Origin: Bacteroidaceae bacterium
Lineage (GTDB): Bacteria; Bacteroidota; Bacteroidia; Bacteroidales; Bacteroidaceae
Reading direction: 5' to 3'
Length of the DNA stretch: 64,000 nucleotides
Assembly (NCBI GenBank): GCA_017483765.1
Contig: JAFUVE010000006.1
Span: 1 to 64,000 of the forward strand
Part shown: in pieces, positions 54,416 to 63,519 of the stretch
Numbering within the stretch: the first letter of the stretch is position 1
How the letters are laid out: each line of letters starts with the position of its first letter
The notes under the pieces: generated by a model
The model's input: only the letters and a program-made list of their open reading frames with translations
Told to the model about the DNA's origin: nothing
Databases searched by the model: none
Program-made: the position numbers and the translations under genes

Positions 54416-54453
54416 GGCCTGTCAGTCAGAAACCGACTGGCAGGCCATATTTT
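54416..54453. terminator. Terminator between the surface-protein remnant and the dockerin-FISUMP gene
   Basis: GGCCTGTCAGTC (54416-54427) pairs with GACTGGCAGGCC (54435-54446) with one mismatch, followed by ATATTTTTTTC. It can serve both converging genes. Confidence 0.8.
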
Positions 54454-54458
54454 TTTCA

Positions 54459-56702
54459 TTATTGCACGGCACGCACTGGCAACCCGAATCCTCTGGCCTG
54501 ATGGATTTGAACAAAGTCTGTGTTGGCATTGTCGGGATTCGGCCCGTCGGTGGGGTCATACCAATAATTATGATTCATTGCCGCTGCGTTGGGTTCAAGA
54601 CAGAATCCCTGAAATGCAGTGACGGACGTTGCTGTCCAGTACTGCATTGGCTGATATTTGTCGTAATGGAACTCAGCCTCTGTTTTCGCTCCGCAGTAGG
54701 GCAGGAAAATGCGGTTGCCGTTGGATGCAGTGACCTTGAGTCCCGGAGTTCCGTTAAGCAGGGTGGCTTCTTTGCTGATGCCTGTGCCGTTTAGCTTTTC
54801 GTAACGGCTCATGGTAGGCATGTGCCATGATCCGCCCCAAAGTTTTCGTGCAACGTCGTATTCAGCCTTCAGCACACCGTCCTCATTCCACATGTCCCAT
54901 TTGTATCCCCACCAGACGGTGCCTTCTCCGTCAACATCCTCTGACCATATGCAAGCCGTCTCATTCTCTGGTGTGGCTCCGTAGAAGCTCAGTTCCTTCG
55001 TTCCTCCCCAGCAGTAATATCCACCTTTCTCCCAGGGTGCTTTCGCTCCTACGTTGCAGCATGCCCATTTGCCGGCTGCACCCATGTCGATAGCATGCGG
55101 ATGGTTGTTGTCGGGGCAATAATGCTCTTTTGCAGCCTCGTCGGGCTCTATATCCTCCGGGTCGTCCTTGTCCAGCCCCCTCACCGGGCGTATCGGGTGC
55201 CCTAAGTATCTGTGGCTTGCGTTTGCCACATCCTGGCCGTCCTGCCACATCGTTGTCACCCATTCCCCGCTGTTGAAATAGATGCATTTGGCGCATGTGT
55301 TGTCATTTTTCTGGAGAGATGCCGACCAGTACCATCCGCTGTTCGAATCCGACTTGGACGGAAGGAAGATGCAATTACCGTTCGAGGACGTGATTTTCAC
55401 CCCCTCAGTACCATTGACCGATATCCATTCCCTTTGCAATTCGCCAAGACCTTTCAGCTGTCTGAACGACGGCATCGACCATTCTCCTTGCCATTCTGAT
55501 GATGCCACATCGTATTCCGTTCCCGCTATGTTTCGAAGAAGATAATGGACCGTGGCCATGCTTCCGTCGGCATGTGCGTAATTGCTCCAATCGTAATACT
55601 CCTTTGTCGTCGTCTCTCCCCATGCATAAAGTCCTCCGATGTCCCAGGGGCCCTCGGCGCCGACATTGCAACATGACCATCTGCCTGCATTGCCCATGTC
55701 GATCACATGTGGATGATAGGAGTTGGGGCATATTCCCGCAACAACAGCCGGGTCGTCGGGGTTGTTAGGCGGATAGATGCTGTCTCCAATGATGGCACGT
55801 ATGGAATAACCATAACAACGCAAATGATGCGAAATCATATTTGCCGTATCATGGCCTGTACGCGAATGCCACAGATATGCGACATAATTTCCGTAGCAAT
55901 TCTTATATGGCACGAGCGTCGATGTCCAGTAATACAGGTGTCCTATGTCCCAATAATTCTCGTCCGGTTTATGTCCGCCTCCAGGCAGGAAAATTTTTTT
56001 TCCGTTACTTCCGGCGACCTGCACGCCCATCACTCCGTTCAGCTCAGTCCACTGCGGAGTGCCGTTGGGTGAACAAATCTTACGTATCTGATCGTAAGAA
56101 GGCATACACCACCTGCCTCCCATCACCGCCTGTGCCGCATCGAACGAGGTGCCGGCAATATCGTCTCCCAGGTCGAGACAGGAATTGTAATTCCCTCTGG
56201 ATTGACTGTAATTGCTCCAACTGTATAATTCCTTCTCTTCGGTCTCTCCCCAGGCATAATATCCGCCAAACTCCCATGGGGCAGATGCGCCCACATTGCA
56301 GCAAGCCCATTCTCCCTTGTCTCCCAGATTGATGATATGCGGATGATGGGTGTCGGGGCAAAAACCCTGAAGTACGGCCTCATCCACCATCCCGGCAATG
56401 ATGTTGATGACCATGACGATGTCGGAGATGTCGGTCTTCCCGTCATTGTTCACATCTGCCAGATTCTGCTCATCCGAGGCGGTTCCTGCTATCACGTTGA
56501 TGATGGCGACTATATCGCTGATGTCCACTTGCCCGTCGAGGTTTACATCCCCTTTTTTCTTTTCGGGATTGTCGGAGGTGCTGAGCACTAACGTGTTGAA
56601 TATACAATCTGGCTGGGTGTGGCAAATTGAGCTAACTTCCTCTTTGCCAAATATTGACGTCGCTTTCAGGCAGAGGAAAAAGAACAAAATAGAATATCTC
56701 AT
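54459..56702 (-). CDS. Secreted protein with N-terminal dockerin and three FISUMP domains
   Basis: This 747-aa protein has a signal peptide (about residues 1-20). A type I dockerin follows at about 51-104, with two calcium loops (GDVNLDGQVDISD, ADVNNDGKTDISD). Then come three FISUMP domains, at about 113-310, 322-505 and 520-747, each with an HPH-x-I-x-x-x-G-x-x-x-x-W-x-C-C-N-V-G-type entry and the YYAWGET or YYCWGGT block. Dockerins usually sit at the C-terminus of cellulosomal enzymes; here it precedes the repeats. It faces the single-domain paralogue and the broken remnant. A promoter lies 26 bases upstream. Confidence 0.82.
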   Translation of the reverse strand: MRYSILFFFLCLKATSIFGKEEVSSICHTQPDCIFNTLVLSTSDNPEKKKGDVNLDGQVDISDIVAIINVIAGTASDEQNLADVNNDGKTDISDIVMVINIIAGMVDEAVLQGFCPDTHHPHIINLGDKGEWACCNVGASAPWEFGGYYAWGETEEKELYSWSNYSQSRGNYNSCLDLGDDIAGTSFDAAQAVMGGRWCMPSYDQIRKICSPNGTPQWTELNGVMGVQVAGSNGKKIFLPGGGHKPDENYWDIGHLYYWTSTLVPYKNCYGNYVAYLWHSRTGHDTANMISHHLRCYGYSIRAIIGDSIYPPNNPDDPAVVAGICPNSYHPHVIDMGNAGRWSCCNVGAEGPWDIGGLYAWGETTTKEYYDWSNYAHADGSMATVHYLLRNIAGTEYDVASSEWQGEWSMPSFRQLKGLGELQREWISVNGTEGVKITSSNGNCIFLPSKSDSNSGWYWSASLQKNDNTCAKCIYFNSGEWVTTMWQDGQDVANASHRYLGHPIRPVRGLDKDDPEDIEPDEAAKEHYCPDNNHPHAIDMGAAGKWACCNVGAKAPWEKGGYYCWGGTKELSFYGATPENETACIWSEDVDGEGTVWWGYKWDMWNEDGVLKAEYDVARKLWGGSWHMPTMSRYEKLNGTGISKEATLLNGTPGLKVTASNGNRIFLPYCGAKTEAEFHYDKYQPMQYWTATSVTAFQGFCLEPNAAAMNHNYWYDPTDGPNPDNANTDFVQIHQARGFGLPVRAVQ

Positions 56703-56727
56703 AATTCATTAGTATTGGTTGTTTCTG

Positions 56728-56735
56728 CAAAGATA
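56728..56735 (-). promoter_or_regulatory. -7 motif TATCTTTG
   Basis: This exact minus-strand match lies 25 bases before the dockerin-FISUMP start. Confidence 0.6.
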
Positions 56736-56853
56736 ATCAATAAGTTGAAAACAAAAGTGCCAATCGTGTAAAAAAACAAGCCATTACATAAAAATATAAA
56801 ACCTTAAAGCACAGATTTTTCTGTGAAATGTTTCTTAAATCCCTTTTTTTGTC

Positions 56854-57078
56854 TAAATTTGTACTATGTAACCGTTAAAAACAAGTTGCCTCGTCTGCAT
56901 GAAGACAAGAAGATTGTCTGTCATGGTCTACATTCGATAAGATTCGTTCAGATTCGTGTTCGAAAAAAAAACTACGATATAAGTCGTTTGGATTCGATAA
57001 GATTGTGCCCGAAGAATATTCGATAAAATTGGTTCGATTCAAAAAGATTCGTGTTTGCAAACAATATAATATTGTAAA
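56854..57078 (+). repeat. Leader region with ATTCGATAAGATT repeats
   Basis: A TAAATTTG motif (56854-56861) is followed by ATTCGATAAGATT at 56932 and again at 56992 (60 bases apart), a variant ATTCGATAAAATT at 57018, and AGATTCGTGTT at 56949 and 57045. They lie between promoter and gene. I see no open reading frame in 56703-57078. Confidence 0.55.
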
Positions 57079-57753
57079 ATGAGAATAATCAAAGTTGTTG
57101 TCAGTGAGGAACTACGTGCGGCCTGCCCGGACTTCCGGGGGTGCATGGTTCGTGCAAAGATTGAAAATTCTGCCTACAATGCAGAGCTGTGGCGGGAGAT
57201 AGAGGCTGAGATCCAAAACCTCTGCGGGAAGTACGACACGGAGAGCATCAAGCACATCAGCGGCATAGCCGCCACACGCACGGCCTATAAGCGTTGCGGG
57301 AAGGATCCCACACGCTACCGTCCTTCGTGTGAGCAGCTGATGCGGCGCGTCATCCAGGGCAAGGGACTTTACCAGATCGACACGGTCGTCGACCTCGTCA
57401 ATCTCGCCTCCATCTGTTATGCCTACAGCATCGGCGGCTTCGACCTCGACAAGGTGGAGGGGGAGGTGGTCACGCTCGGCATCGGCAGGGAAGGAGAGCC
57501 CTATGAGGGTATCGGACGGGGCGTTCTGAACATCGCCGGCATGCCTGTCTACCGCGATGCGGCGGGCGGCATCGGCACTCCCACGAGCGACCACGAACGC
57601 ACCAAACTCAGCCTTTCCACAGTGCATTTCCTCGCGTTCGTCAACGGATATGACGGCAATGAGCAGCACACCCATGCGTGCGGGCTCTTCATCGCCGAAT
57701 TGCTGGGCAAATATGCCAATGCAAGCGATATAACCGTAGAGGACTACAAGTAG
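57079..57753 (+). CDS. B3/4-domain protein
   Basis: The B3/4 domain is the editing-site fold of phenylalanyl-tRNA synthetase beta subunits; stand-alone versions may check mischarged tRNAs. The 224-aa protein shows RTAYKRCGKDPTRYRPSCEQ (about 74-93), LMRRVIQGKGLYQID, DLVNLASICYAYSIGGFDLD and a late AGGIGTPTSDHERTKLS. There is no synthetase catalytic core. The length is typical. Substrate unknown. Confidence 0.85.
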   Translation: MRIIKVVVSEELRAACPDFRGCMVRAKIENSAYNAELWREIEAEIQNLCGKYDTESIKHISGIAATRTAYKRCGKDPTRYRPSCEQLMRRVIQGKGLYQIDTVVDLVNLASICYAYSIGGFDLDKVEGEVVTLGIGREGEPYEGIGRGVLNIAGMPVYRDAAGGIGTPTSDHERTKLSLSTVHFLAFVNGYDGNEQHTHACGLFIAELLGKYANASDITVEDYK

Positions 57754-57782
57754 CACCACACCACACTCCATAAGAATCCCGA

Positions 57783-57831
57783 CCTGCTGAACTCACACAT
57801 GGAGCGCAGCAGGCCGGGGATAACGTTTTTT
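57783..57831 (+). terminator. Terminator after the B3/4 gene
   Basis: CCTGCTG (57783-57789) pairs with CAGCAGG (57807-57813), with CCCGA/CCGGG flanks, followed by six T's at 57826-57831. Confidence 0.7.
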
Positions 57832-57890
57832 GGATGATACAGGGTTCGGGGAGGAACTTGTTTTGTCCTTACCGTAATACTTTTTCTGGA

Positions 57891-58964
57891 TTAATGGAAC
57901 GGCACTCCGTCGATCTTGCGGTTGGGGTCGCGGAACGGCACCTTGATCTTCATCTCGCAAGGCACGTAGGTTCCGTCCGTGGCAAGACATGGATCCCATT
58001 TCGGCATGCTGTTCACGATGCGTACAGCTTCCTTGTCCAGACCGGGGCTGACGGACTGAGTCACGCGTGCGTCGCGGAGACTGCCGTCGGGCATCACGGT
58101 GAAGGTCACTTCCACGTCGCCCTCTATCTTGGCTTTCAGCTCGCTCTCAGGGTAGCGTGTGTTGTTGGAGATGAACTTCTGCATCTCCACGCCGCCGCCG
58201 GGATATTGCGGGTTGCGCTCAATCTTGGTCGTGATGATGGTGGGGTTGCCGCTCTGGCCCACCTGGGCGGAGCTCACGTTGGTGTCGTGAAGCTGGGCCT
58301 GCTGGGGTGCCTCCACGTCCACGCGGATGATGTGGCGGGTCTCGTAAGGCTTGCCGTTGGCCTTGGCGGGAATCCATTTCTTCACCTGGCTCACCATGCG
58401 TACTGCCTCGGCGTCAAGCTCGGGGTAGGCGGAAGGAGATGAGATCTGATAGTCGCTGCCGTTGCCCTTCACGTCCACGTTGAAGTTCACGAACACCGCT
58501 CCTTCTGTGCCACGCTCGATGAGCGACTGGGGATAGCGGAAATTCTTCTTCACATATTCTTTCCATGCTTCCTCGCCGGCAGGGAACACGAACTCCTCAT
58601 CCACTCCGGTGAGCTGGTTGAATTGGTCGGGGTTACGGAAGTGAACCTGGATAATCACTTGGCGGTCGTTCTTCTGAGGCACCCATTCCTTCACAAGTTT
58701 CACCACGCGCACGGCCTCCTTGTCCAGGTCGGGGTATTTCGACTTGCTGGTCACCTTGATGTCGCTGGCCTTGCCCTTCTTGTCGATGACGGCGGTCACA
58801 TACACCACTCCGTAGATGTCTGCTGCCGACTTCGGATGAACGATGTTCTGCTCGAAGAACTCCTGTAATGCCTCAGGACCTCCAGGATAATAGAAGTCCT
58901 TGTCCTGTGCGTTTGCTGCGATGGCAAATAATGCCACGAGCATGAATGAAATGAACTTTTTCAT
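57891..58964 (-). CDS. Secreted protein with three TonB C-terminal domains
   Basis: This 357-aa protein has a cleavable signal peptide (ANAQ near residue 20) rather than the TonB membrane anchor. It contains three TonB-C-like domains (about 28-110, 125-215, 250-345). Each begins with a YPGG/FPAG-type block and contains a VxFxVxxxG then a DxEAVRVVxxxxxWxP motif: DKEAVRVVKLVKEWVP, DAEAVRMVSQVKKWIP and DKEAVRIVNSMPKWDP. It may bind TonB boxes of outer-membrane receptors in the periplasm as a free modulator; that is inference. It is transcribed divergently from the DUF3467 gene. Confidence 0.8.
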   Translation of the reverse strand: MKKFISFMLVALFAIAANAQDKDFYYPGGPEALQEFFEQNIVHPKSAADIYGVVYVTAVIDKKGKASDIKVTSKSKYPDLDKEAVRVVKLVKEWVPQKNDRQVIIQVHFRNPDQFNQLTGVDEEFVFPAGEEAWKEYVKKNFRYPQSLIERGTEGAVFVNFNVDVKGNGSDYQISSPSAYPELDAEAVRMVSQVKKWIPAKANGKPYETRHIIRVDVEAPQQAQLHDTNVSSAQVGQSGNPTIITTKIERNPQYPGGGVEMQKFISNNTRYPESELKAKIEGDVEVTFTVMPDGSLRDARVTQSVSPGLDKEAVRIVNSMPKWDPCLATDGTYVPCEMKIKVPFRDPNRKIDGVPFH

Positions 58965-59031
58965 AACTTTTTTTGTTTGTAAATCTATGTTATTTTGTTA
59001 TAATATGCCGATTGATGGCTCTATAATTTTG

Positions 59032-59058
59032 CAAATTTACTAAAAAAATATAACTTTG
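59032..59058. promoter_or_regulatory. Divergent -7 motifs TAAATTTG (-) and TAACTTTG (+)
   Basis: TAAATTTG (59032-59039, minus) serves the TonB-C gene and TAACTTTG (59051-59058, plus) serves the DUF3467 gene. They lie only 12 bases apart, so they should affect each other. Confidence 0.55.
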
Positions 59059-59114
59059 CAACGAATTTCGCATTTTTTGAAATAAAATCACAAATAATAA
59101 CACTTTTTTATACA

Positions 59115-59441
59115 ATGGACAACAAACAAAACGCACAACAACTGCAAATTGAGATTAAGCCCGATGTTGCTCAGGGCGTGTATTCAAACCTGGTGGCTAT
59201 CACACACTCATCCTCAGAGTTTATCCTCGATTTCGTGTCGATGATGCCGGGAATGCCGAAGGCGGAGGTGAAGTCGCGTGTGGTTATGGCACCTGAGCAT
59301 GCCAAACGACTGCTTGCAGCCCTCAGCGACAACATCAGAAAATATGAAAGCCAGTTCGGCGAAATCAAAATCCGACAGGCTCAGCCTCGTCCGGGCAGCA
59401 CCATCGCCCCGTTCAACATCAACAACCAGGGAGAGGCTTAA
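59115..59441 (+). CDS. DUF3467-family protein
   Basis: This 108-aa protein is a small Bacteroidetes-typical family. Conserved blocks: QIEIKPDVAQGVYSNLVAIT, HSSSEFILDFVSMMPG and PEHAKRLLAALSDNIRKYE. It has no known activity; the family resembles a single folded alpha/beta domain. It ends with a good terminator. Confidence 0.85.
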   Translation: MDNKQNAQQLQIEIKPDVAQGVYSNLVAITHSSSEFILDFVSMMPGMPKAEVKSRVVMAPEHAKRLLAALSDNIRKYESQFGEIKIRQAQPRPGSTIAPFNINNQGEA

Positions 59442-59502
59442 GGTTTGAGGTTTGAACATTGTAATTTGAGGTTTAGAGTTACTTCTGCCTCGGAAATATG
59501 TG

Positions 59503-59548
59503 AGACATCCCAGTCAATCTTTTTTTGATTGGCCGGGATGTCTTTTTT
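59503..59548 (+). terminator. Terminator of the DUF3467 gene
   Basis: GACATCCC (59503-59510) and CAATC pair with GATTG and GGGATGTC (59535-59542), followed by TTTTTT. Confidence 0.85.
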
Positions 59549-59602
59549 ATAGGTTTCCTGGATTTTCTGGTTATTCTAGGTCCTCTGGATTTTCTAGATA
59601 AC

Positions 59603-60778
59603 CTATGCCTGTTTCAGGTAGTTGAACATTCGGTTGAGGCCTTCGTTGAGGGTGGCCGTGGTGCAGGCGAGATTTACGCGGAGGAAGCCCTGGCCTGCGG
59701 CGCCGTATATGCTGCCGGGGCTGAAGAACACCTTCGCATGGCGTACGAGGCGCTCCTGCAGCTGGTCGGACGTGATTCCCATCTCCTGGCAGAGCGGGCG
59801 GCAGTCCACCCATCCGAGGTAGGTGCCCTCAATGGGCATCACCTTCATCAGGCCTTCCCCTTCTTCTTCTACGCGACGCTGAAGGCAGAGGAAGTTCTTC
59901 TCCACATACTGGTTGAGCTGGTCTATCCAGTCGCCGCACTCGTTATAGGCCGCGATGGTGGCGACAATCCCGAACGGGTTGACGTCACATACCTCGTTGA
60001 TGTTGATCGTGCGGTCGATACGGCGGCGCATCTCTGCGTCCTCACATACGATGTTGGCAATCTGCAGACCGGCGATATTGAAGGACTTGGAGGCGGAGAC
60101 GCAGGTGATGGACCGCGTGCTGTCGCCAACGGTGGCATAAGGGATGTATGTGTGGCCAGGACGCACCAGCTCGTTGTGAATCTCGTCGGAGATGACGGTC
60201 ACGTGGTGACGGCCGCAGATGTCGGAGATGCGCCGAAGCTCTTCTGCGCTCCATACGCGTCCACCCGGGTTGTGGGGATTGCAGAGGATGAAGGCGGTCA
60301 CTTTGCTGTCGGAGCAGCGCCGCTCGAAGTCTTCCCAGTCGACGTGGTACATCCCGTCGTCGCCGATGACGAGCGGGGATTCCTCGGCCGAACAGCCGCT
60401 GTTGCGTATGCTGGAGAAGAAGCAGTTGTAGACTGGGGTGCACACCAGCACTTTCTCCCCTGGCAGGGTCAGGGCCTGCAGGCAGCAGGAGATGGCTGGC
60501 ACCACTCCGATGGTGTACTCAATCCATTCGCGGCGGATGGTCCATCCGTGACGGCTGGCAAACCAGTTGATGACGGCGTCGTAATATTCGTCGGGGACGA
60601 TGCTGTAGCCATACACATGATGGCTGACTCGTCTCTCCAATGCCTCCGCAATGGGGACGGCCACTTCGAAATCCATGTCGGCCACCCAAAGGGGCAACAC
60701 GCCTTCTGGCATCTCGTCCCATTTCACGCTGTTCGTCCCGAGCCGGCACACGGGCTTGTCGAAATCGTAAGTTTTCAT
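59603..60778 (-). CDS. MalY/PatB-type aminotransferase (cystathionine beta-lyase-like)
   Basis: This 391-aa fold-type I PLP enzyme of the MalY/PatB group usually cleaves cystathionine or cysteine conjugates. Early PVCRLGTNSVKWDE and LPLWVADMDFEVA are the group's signature. The cofactor pocket is visible as LCNPHNPGGRVW, SDEIHNELV and the PLP Lys in SASKSFNIAGLQ. The C-terminal Arg lies in GFLRVNLAC. It is preceded by no clear promoter motif and lies beside the DUF3737 gene. Confidence 0.88.
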   Translation of the reverse strand: MKTYDFDKPVCRLGTNSVKWDEMPEGVLPLWVADMDFEVAVPIAEALERRVSHHVYGYSIVPDEYYDAVINWFASRHGWTIRREWIEYTIGVVPAISCCLQALTLPGEKVLVCTPVYNCFFSSIRNSGCSAEESPLVIGDDGMYHVDWEDFERRCSDSKVTAFILCNPHNPGGRVWSAEELRRISDICGRHHVTVISDEIHNELVRPGHTYIPYATVGDSTRSITCVSASKSFNIAGLQIANIVCEDAEMRRRIDRTININEVCDVNPFGIVATIAAYNECGDWIDQLNQYVEKNFLCLQRRVEEEGEGLMKVMPIEGTYLGWVDCRPLCQEMGITSDQLQERLVRHAKVFFSPGSIYGAAGQGFLRVNLACTTATLNEGLNRMFNYLKQA

Positions 60779-60866
60779 GATAAGTTAGTTATTAGTATTT
60801 TTTTTGAAGTCTTTTCCGGATGTCCCGAACTGTCTGGATATTCCGGGCTCTTCAGGAATCCTTTTC

Positions 60867-61715
60867 TTATTTATTCCTGGTCTCGATGACGCAGTCGGCT
60901 GGCTGACGGATGTTGTCGTCGATGGTGATGCTGCCGATGCTGTCGGCGACAATGTGGCCGGAGGTGGGGTTCTTGATGTTGGTCACGTGGCCGCGGATGT
61001 CGGCATGGAGCGTGCTGTATTCGAACATTCGGTCGCAGTCCTCGCCGAACGTGCAGTTCTCCAGGATAAGGCCGTCAGCATAGCAGAGCACCTGCTCACC
61101 GGTGATGTGGCAGTTCACCAGTCGCAGGTTTTTCGAGTGCCAGCCCAAGTACTCGCCGTGGAGTTCGGAGTCGTAGATCGTCACGTTCTCCACCTCCCAG
61201 AAGGCATCTTTCGTGTCGATGAAGGAGTTGCGGATTTCTACGTTCTTCACATATTGGAACACGTATTTGGAGTCGCTCCGCAGGCCGTCTATCTTGATGT
61301 TCTCGCAGAACATGAAAGGATAGGTTCCGTCGTGAATCTCCAGATTCTTGATGTCCAAGTTCTTGCATTTCCAGAAGGTCTCGTCGGCGTCGTTGATGCG
61401 CACATTCTGAATTTTGATATTCTCCATCTCGCGGAACATCTTGGGGCCGTCGATGATGGTGTCCTCCATCTCCAGGTTGTCGGAATACCATAGTGCCGAA
61501 CGGGCGCCCACCTTGAAATGGCAGTTCTTGATCTTGAAGCCATGGACATGCCAGAACGGATACTTGCCTTCCAGCAGGCAGTTCTCCGCCTCTATGTTGC
61601 TGCATTCCTTGATGGCTGACTCGCCTTCGCCGATGGTCACGTGCTCCAGGCGCAGGTTGTGCGACTCGAACAACGGACGCTCTCCTTCAAAATGTTGATT
61701 CTTGATAAGTTGCAT
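60867..61715 (-). CDS. DUF3737-family right-handed beta-helix protein
   Basis: This 282-aa protein is built from repeats of about 20-22 residues of the form (F/W)xxxNxxIxNxxI, for example FREMENIKIQNVRI, FWKCKNLDIKNLEI and FQYVKNVEIRNSFI, which fold as a beta-helix. No signal peptide is present, so it is cytoplasmic. The start MQLIKNQHFEGERPLFES is the family's usual N-terminus. The function is unknown. Confidence 0.85.
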   Translation of the reverse strand: MQLIKNQHFEGERPLFESHNLRLEHVTIGEGESAIKECSNIEAENCLLEGKYPFWHVHGFKIKNCHFKVGARSALWYSDNLEMEDTIIDGPKMFREMENIKIQNVRINDADETFWKCKNLDIKNLEIHDGTYPFMFCENIKIDGLRSDSKYVFQYVKNVEIRNSFIDTKDAFWEVENVTIYDSELHGEYLGWHSKNLRLVNCHITGEQVLCYADGLILENCTFGEDCDRMFEYSTLHADIRGHVTNIKNPTSGHIVADSIGSITIDDNIRQPADCVIETRNK

Positions 61716-61718
61716 ATA

Positions 61719-61787
61719 TTAGTTTAGAGTTTAGAGTTTAGAGTGAAGTTGCTCTGGGTTTAGAGTTTAGTATGAAGTTACTCTGGA
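61719..61787. repeat. TTTAGAG repeats with duplicated GAAGTTRCTCTGG
   Basis: AGTTTAGAG words are repeated, and the block GAAGTTGCTCTGG (61745-61757) recurs as GAAGTTACTCTGG (61774-61786). A variant lies near 43.7 kb. It is a low-complexity spacer between two minus-strand genes. Confidence 0.6.
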
Positions 61788-61789
61788 CC

Positions 61790-63247
61790 TTAAATTTTGG
61801 CTGCTTTGAGCCATCTGCCACTCTTGAGCCTGAGGAGGAAGAGAATCCCTCGGATGCACAACTCGATACACATGGCAAGCCATACTCCGTTGAGTCCCAT
61901 GGCGGGTGCAAGCAGGATGGACAGGGTGATTCGGAACACCCATATCGATCCGAGGTTCATGCTGCTGGGGATGAGGGTGTCGCCGGCTCCGACGAACACG
62001 CCATAGCAGACAATCGAGGCGGCGAACAGCGGCTCGGCGAAGGCTTCGATGCGCAGGGCTTCCACGCCCAGGTTCACAATCTCCTGTACGGGGGTCATGA
62101 TGCCCATCATCAGCGGGGCTCCAACATACATCAGCGCACCCATCACGGTCATCACAAGGATGCCCAGCGTGACGGTGATGTAGGCGAAACGGCGGGCCAG
62201 GTCGGCTCGCTTGGCTCCTACGCTCTGGCCCACCAGCGTGGTGGCGGCATCGCCGATGCCGTAGCCGGGCATATAGCACAGGCTCTCGGCGTTCACGCCG
62301 AAGGCGTTGGCTGCGATGGCGTACATGCCCAAAGGTGCCACGATCATCGTGGTGCATATCTGCGCCCCGCACATGATCACTCTCTCGCAGGCAATGGGCA
62401 TGCCCAGCCTGAAGGCTTTCTTCAGCACGCGACCTGTGGGACGGAACATCCTGAGGGTGGACGCCTCCTGCTTCAGACGGCCGAACAGGCTCATTGAGCG
62501 GGAGCGGAAACAGAGGAAATAGAAGAGCAGGACGCAGACGATGACCTCGGCTACGGCCGTGCCCATCGCGGCGCCTACTACGCCCATGCCGGCTCCATAC
62601 ACGTGGATGCGCATGCCCAGCACCTCGTAGTCGGCTGACGGGAAGATGAACAGGAAGTTGAATACGACGTCCAGCACGCACAACAGCATATTGAGCATGC
62701 TCGGCAACTTCACGTTGCCGCTGCACCTGAGCATCGCGCTCATCAGAAAGGTCAATTCGAACACGGGGATGGTCAGGCCGAACACAAGAAAATAGCCGGA
62801 GGCTCCGGCTTTCAAAGATTCGTCACCTCCCAGCCATGTGGGGAGCTGGCCGCTGATAGCCACGGCTATGATGCTCAAAGCCAGACTCAGACTGATGGTC
62901 GTGGTGAACGCCTGGCGGAGGATGCTCCTGGCCTCGGAGGGTTTGCTGGCACCTATGCGGTGGGCCACCTGAACGCTGAAGCCGGTGGCCATGCTGGAGC
63001 ACAAACCCCAGAAAAGCCACGTCGTAGTGGCCACAAGGCCGATGCTCGCGGCGCCTTCAGCACCGAGACGTCCCACCATCGACGCGTCGATATACTCCAT
63101 CAGAATGTGGGATATCTGGGCCAGCATGGCAGGAATAGCCAGACGCACGGTAAGATTCAACTGCTCATACCGTGTCATCGACGTGCCTCCTGTGCGAACC
63201 TTTTCAAGGAGTAAGTCTGTCTTGCTGAGTCGACGCGCTGTTTCCAT
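61790..63247 (-). CDS. MATE-family efflux transporter
   Basis: This 485-aa integral membrane protein has 12 predicted segments in two halves. MATE landmarks: LTVRLAIPAMLAQISHILME at the start, YIDASMVGRLGAEGAASIGL and later LVGQSVGAKRADLARR. It should export a drug or metabolite in exchange for Na+ or H+. I start at 63247 because the promoter at 63266-63273 excludes the earlier ATG at 63268. Substrate unknown. Confidence 0.9.
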   Translation of the reverse strand: METARRLSKTDLLLEKVRTGGTSMTRYEQLNLTVRLAIPAMLAQISHILMEYIDASMVGRLGAEGAASIGLVATTTWLFWGLCSSMATGFSVQVAHRIGASKPSEARSILRQAFTTTISLSLALSIIAVAISGQLPTWLGGDESLKAGASGYFLVFGLTIPVFELTFLMSAMLRCSGNVKLPSMLNMLLCVLDVVFNFLFIFPSADYEVLGMRIHVYGAGMGVVGAAMGTAVAEVIVCVLLFYFLCFRSRSMSLFGRLKQEASTLRMFRPTGRVLKKAFRLGMPIACERVIMCGAQICTTMIVAPLGMYAIAANAFGVNAESLCYMPGYGIGDAATTLVGQSVGAKRADLARRFAYITVTLGILVMTVMGALMYVGAPLMMGIMTPVQEIVNLGVEALRIEAFAEPLFAASIVCYGVFVGAGDTLIPSSMNLGSIWVFRITLSILLAPAMGLNGVWLAMCIELCIRGILFLLRLKSGRWLKAAKI

Positions 63248-63265
63248 GTTTATGCAAAAAGTATG

Positions 63266-63273
63266 CAAAGTTA
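63266..63273 (-). promoter_or_regulatory. -7 motif TAACTTTG of the MATE gene
   Basis: This exact minus-strand match lies 18 bases before the start at 63247. Confidence 0.6.
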
Positions 63274-63441
63274 CAAATTTTCAATGAGAATAGCACTAAG
63301 AAAGTGCAAAAAAACAATCATTGCTTTCATGCGTAAAATCCTGAATATTGCGTATTTGCAAAAATAGCAAAACTGGGAAACCTTTTTGCTATACTCCAAG
63401 CTGGTGGCTGCTTCGGTTTGTCTCTTTCCTTACGTGCAAAG

Positions 63442-63479
63442 AATTCCCCGCAAACAATGACCTTTGTTTGCGGGGAATT
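63442..63479 (-). terminator. Hairpin after the 17-residue-repeat gene
   Basis: AATTCCCCGCAAACA (63442-63456) pairs perfectly with TGTTTGCGGGGAATT (63465-63479). It lies downstream of the minus-strand gene; the U-tract is weak. Confidence 0.65.
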
Positions 63480-63519
63480 ATATGTTCGGCTTTCTTCTGC
63501 TGCGCAAGGAGCTGTGCCG

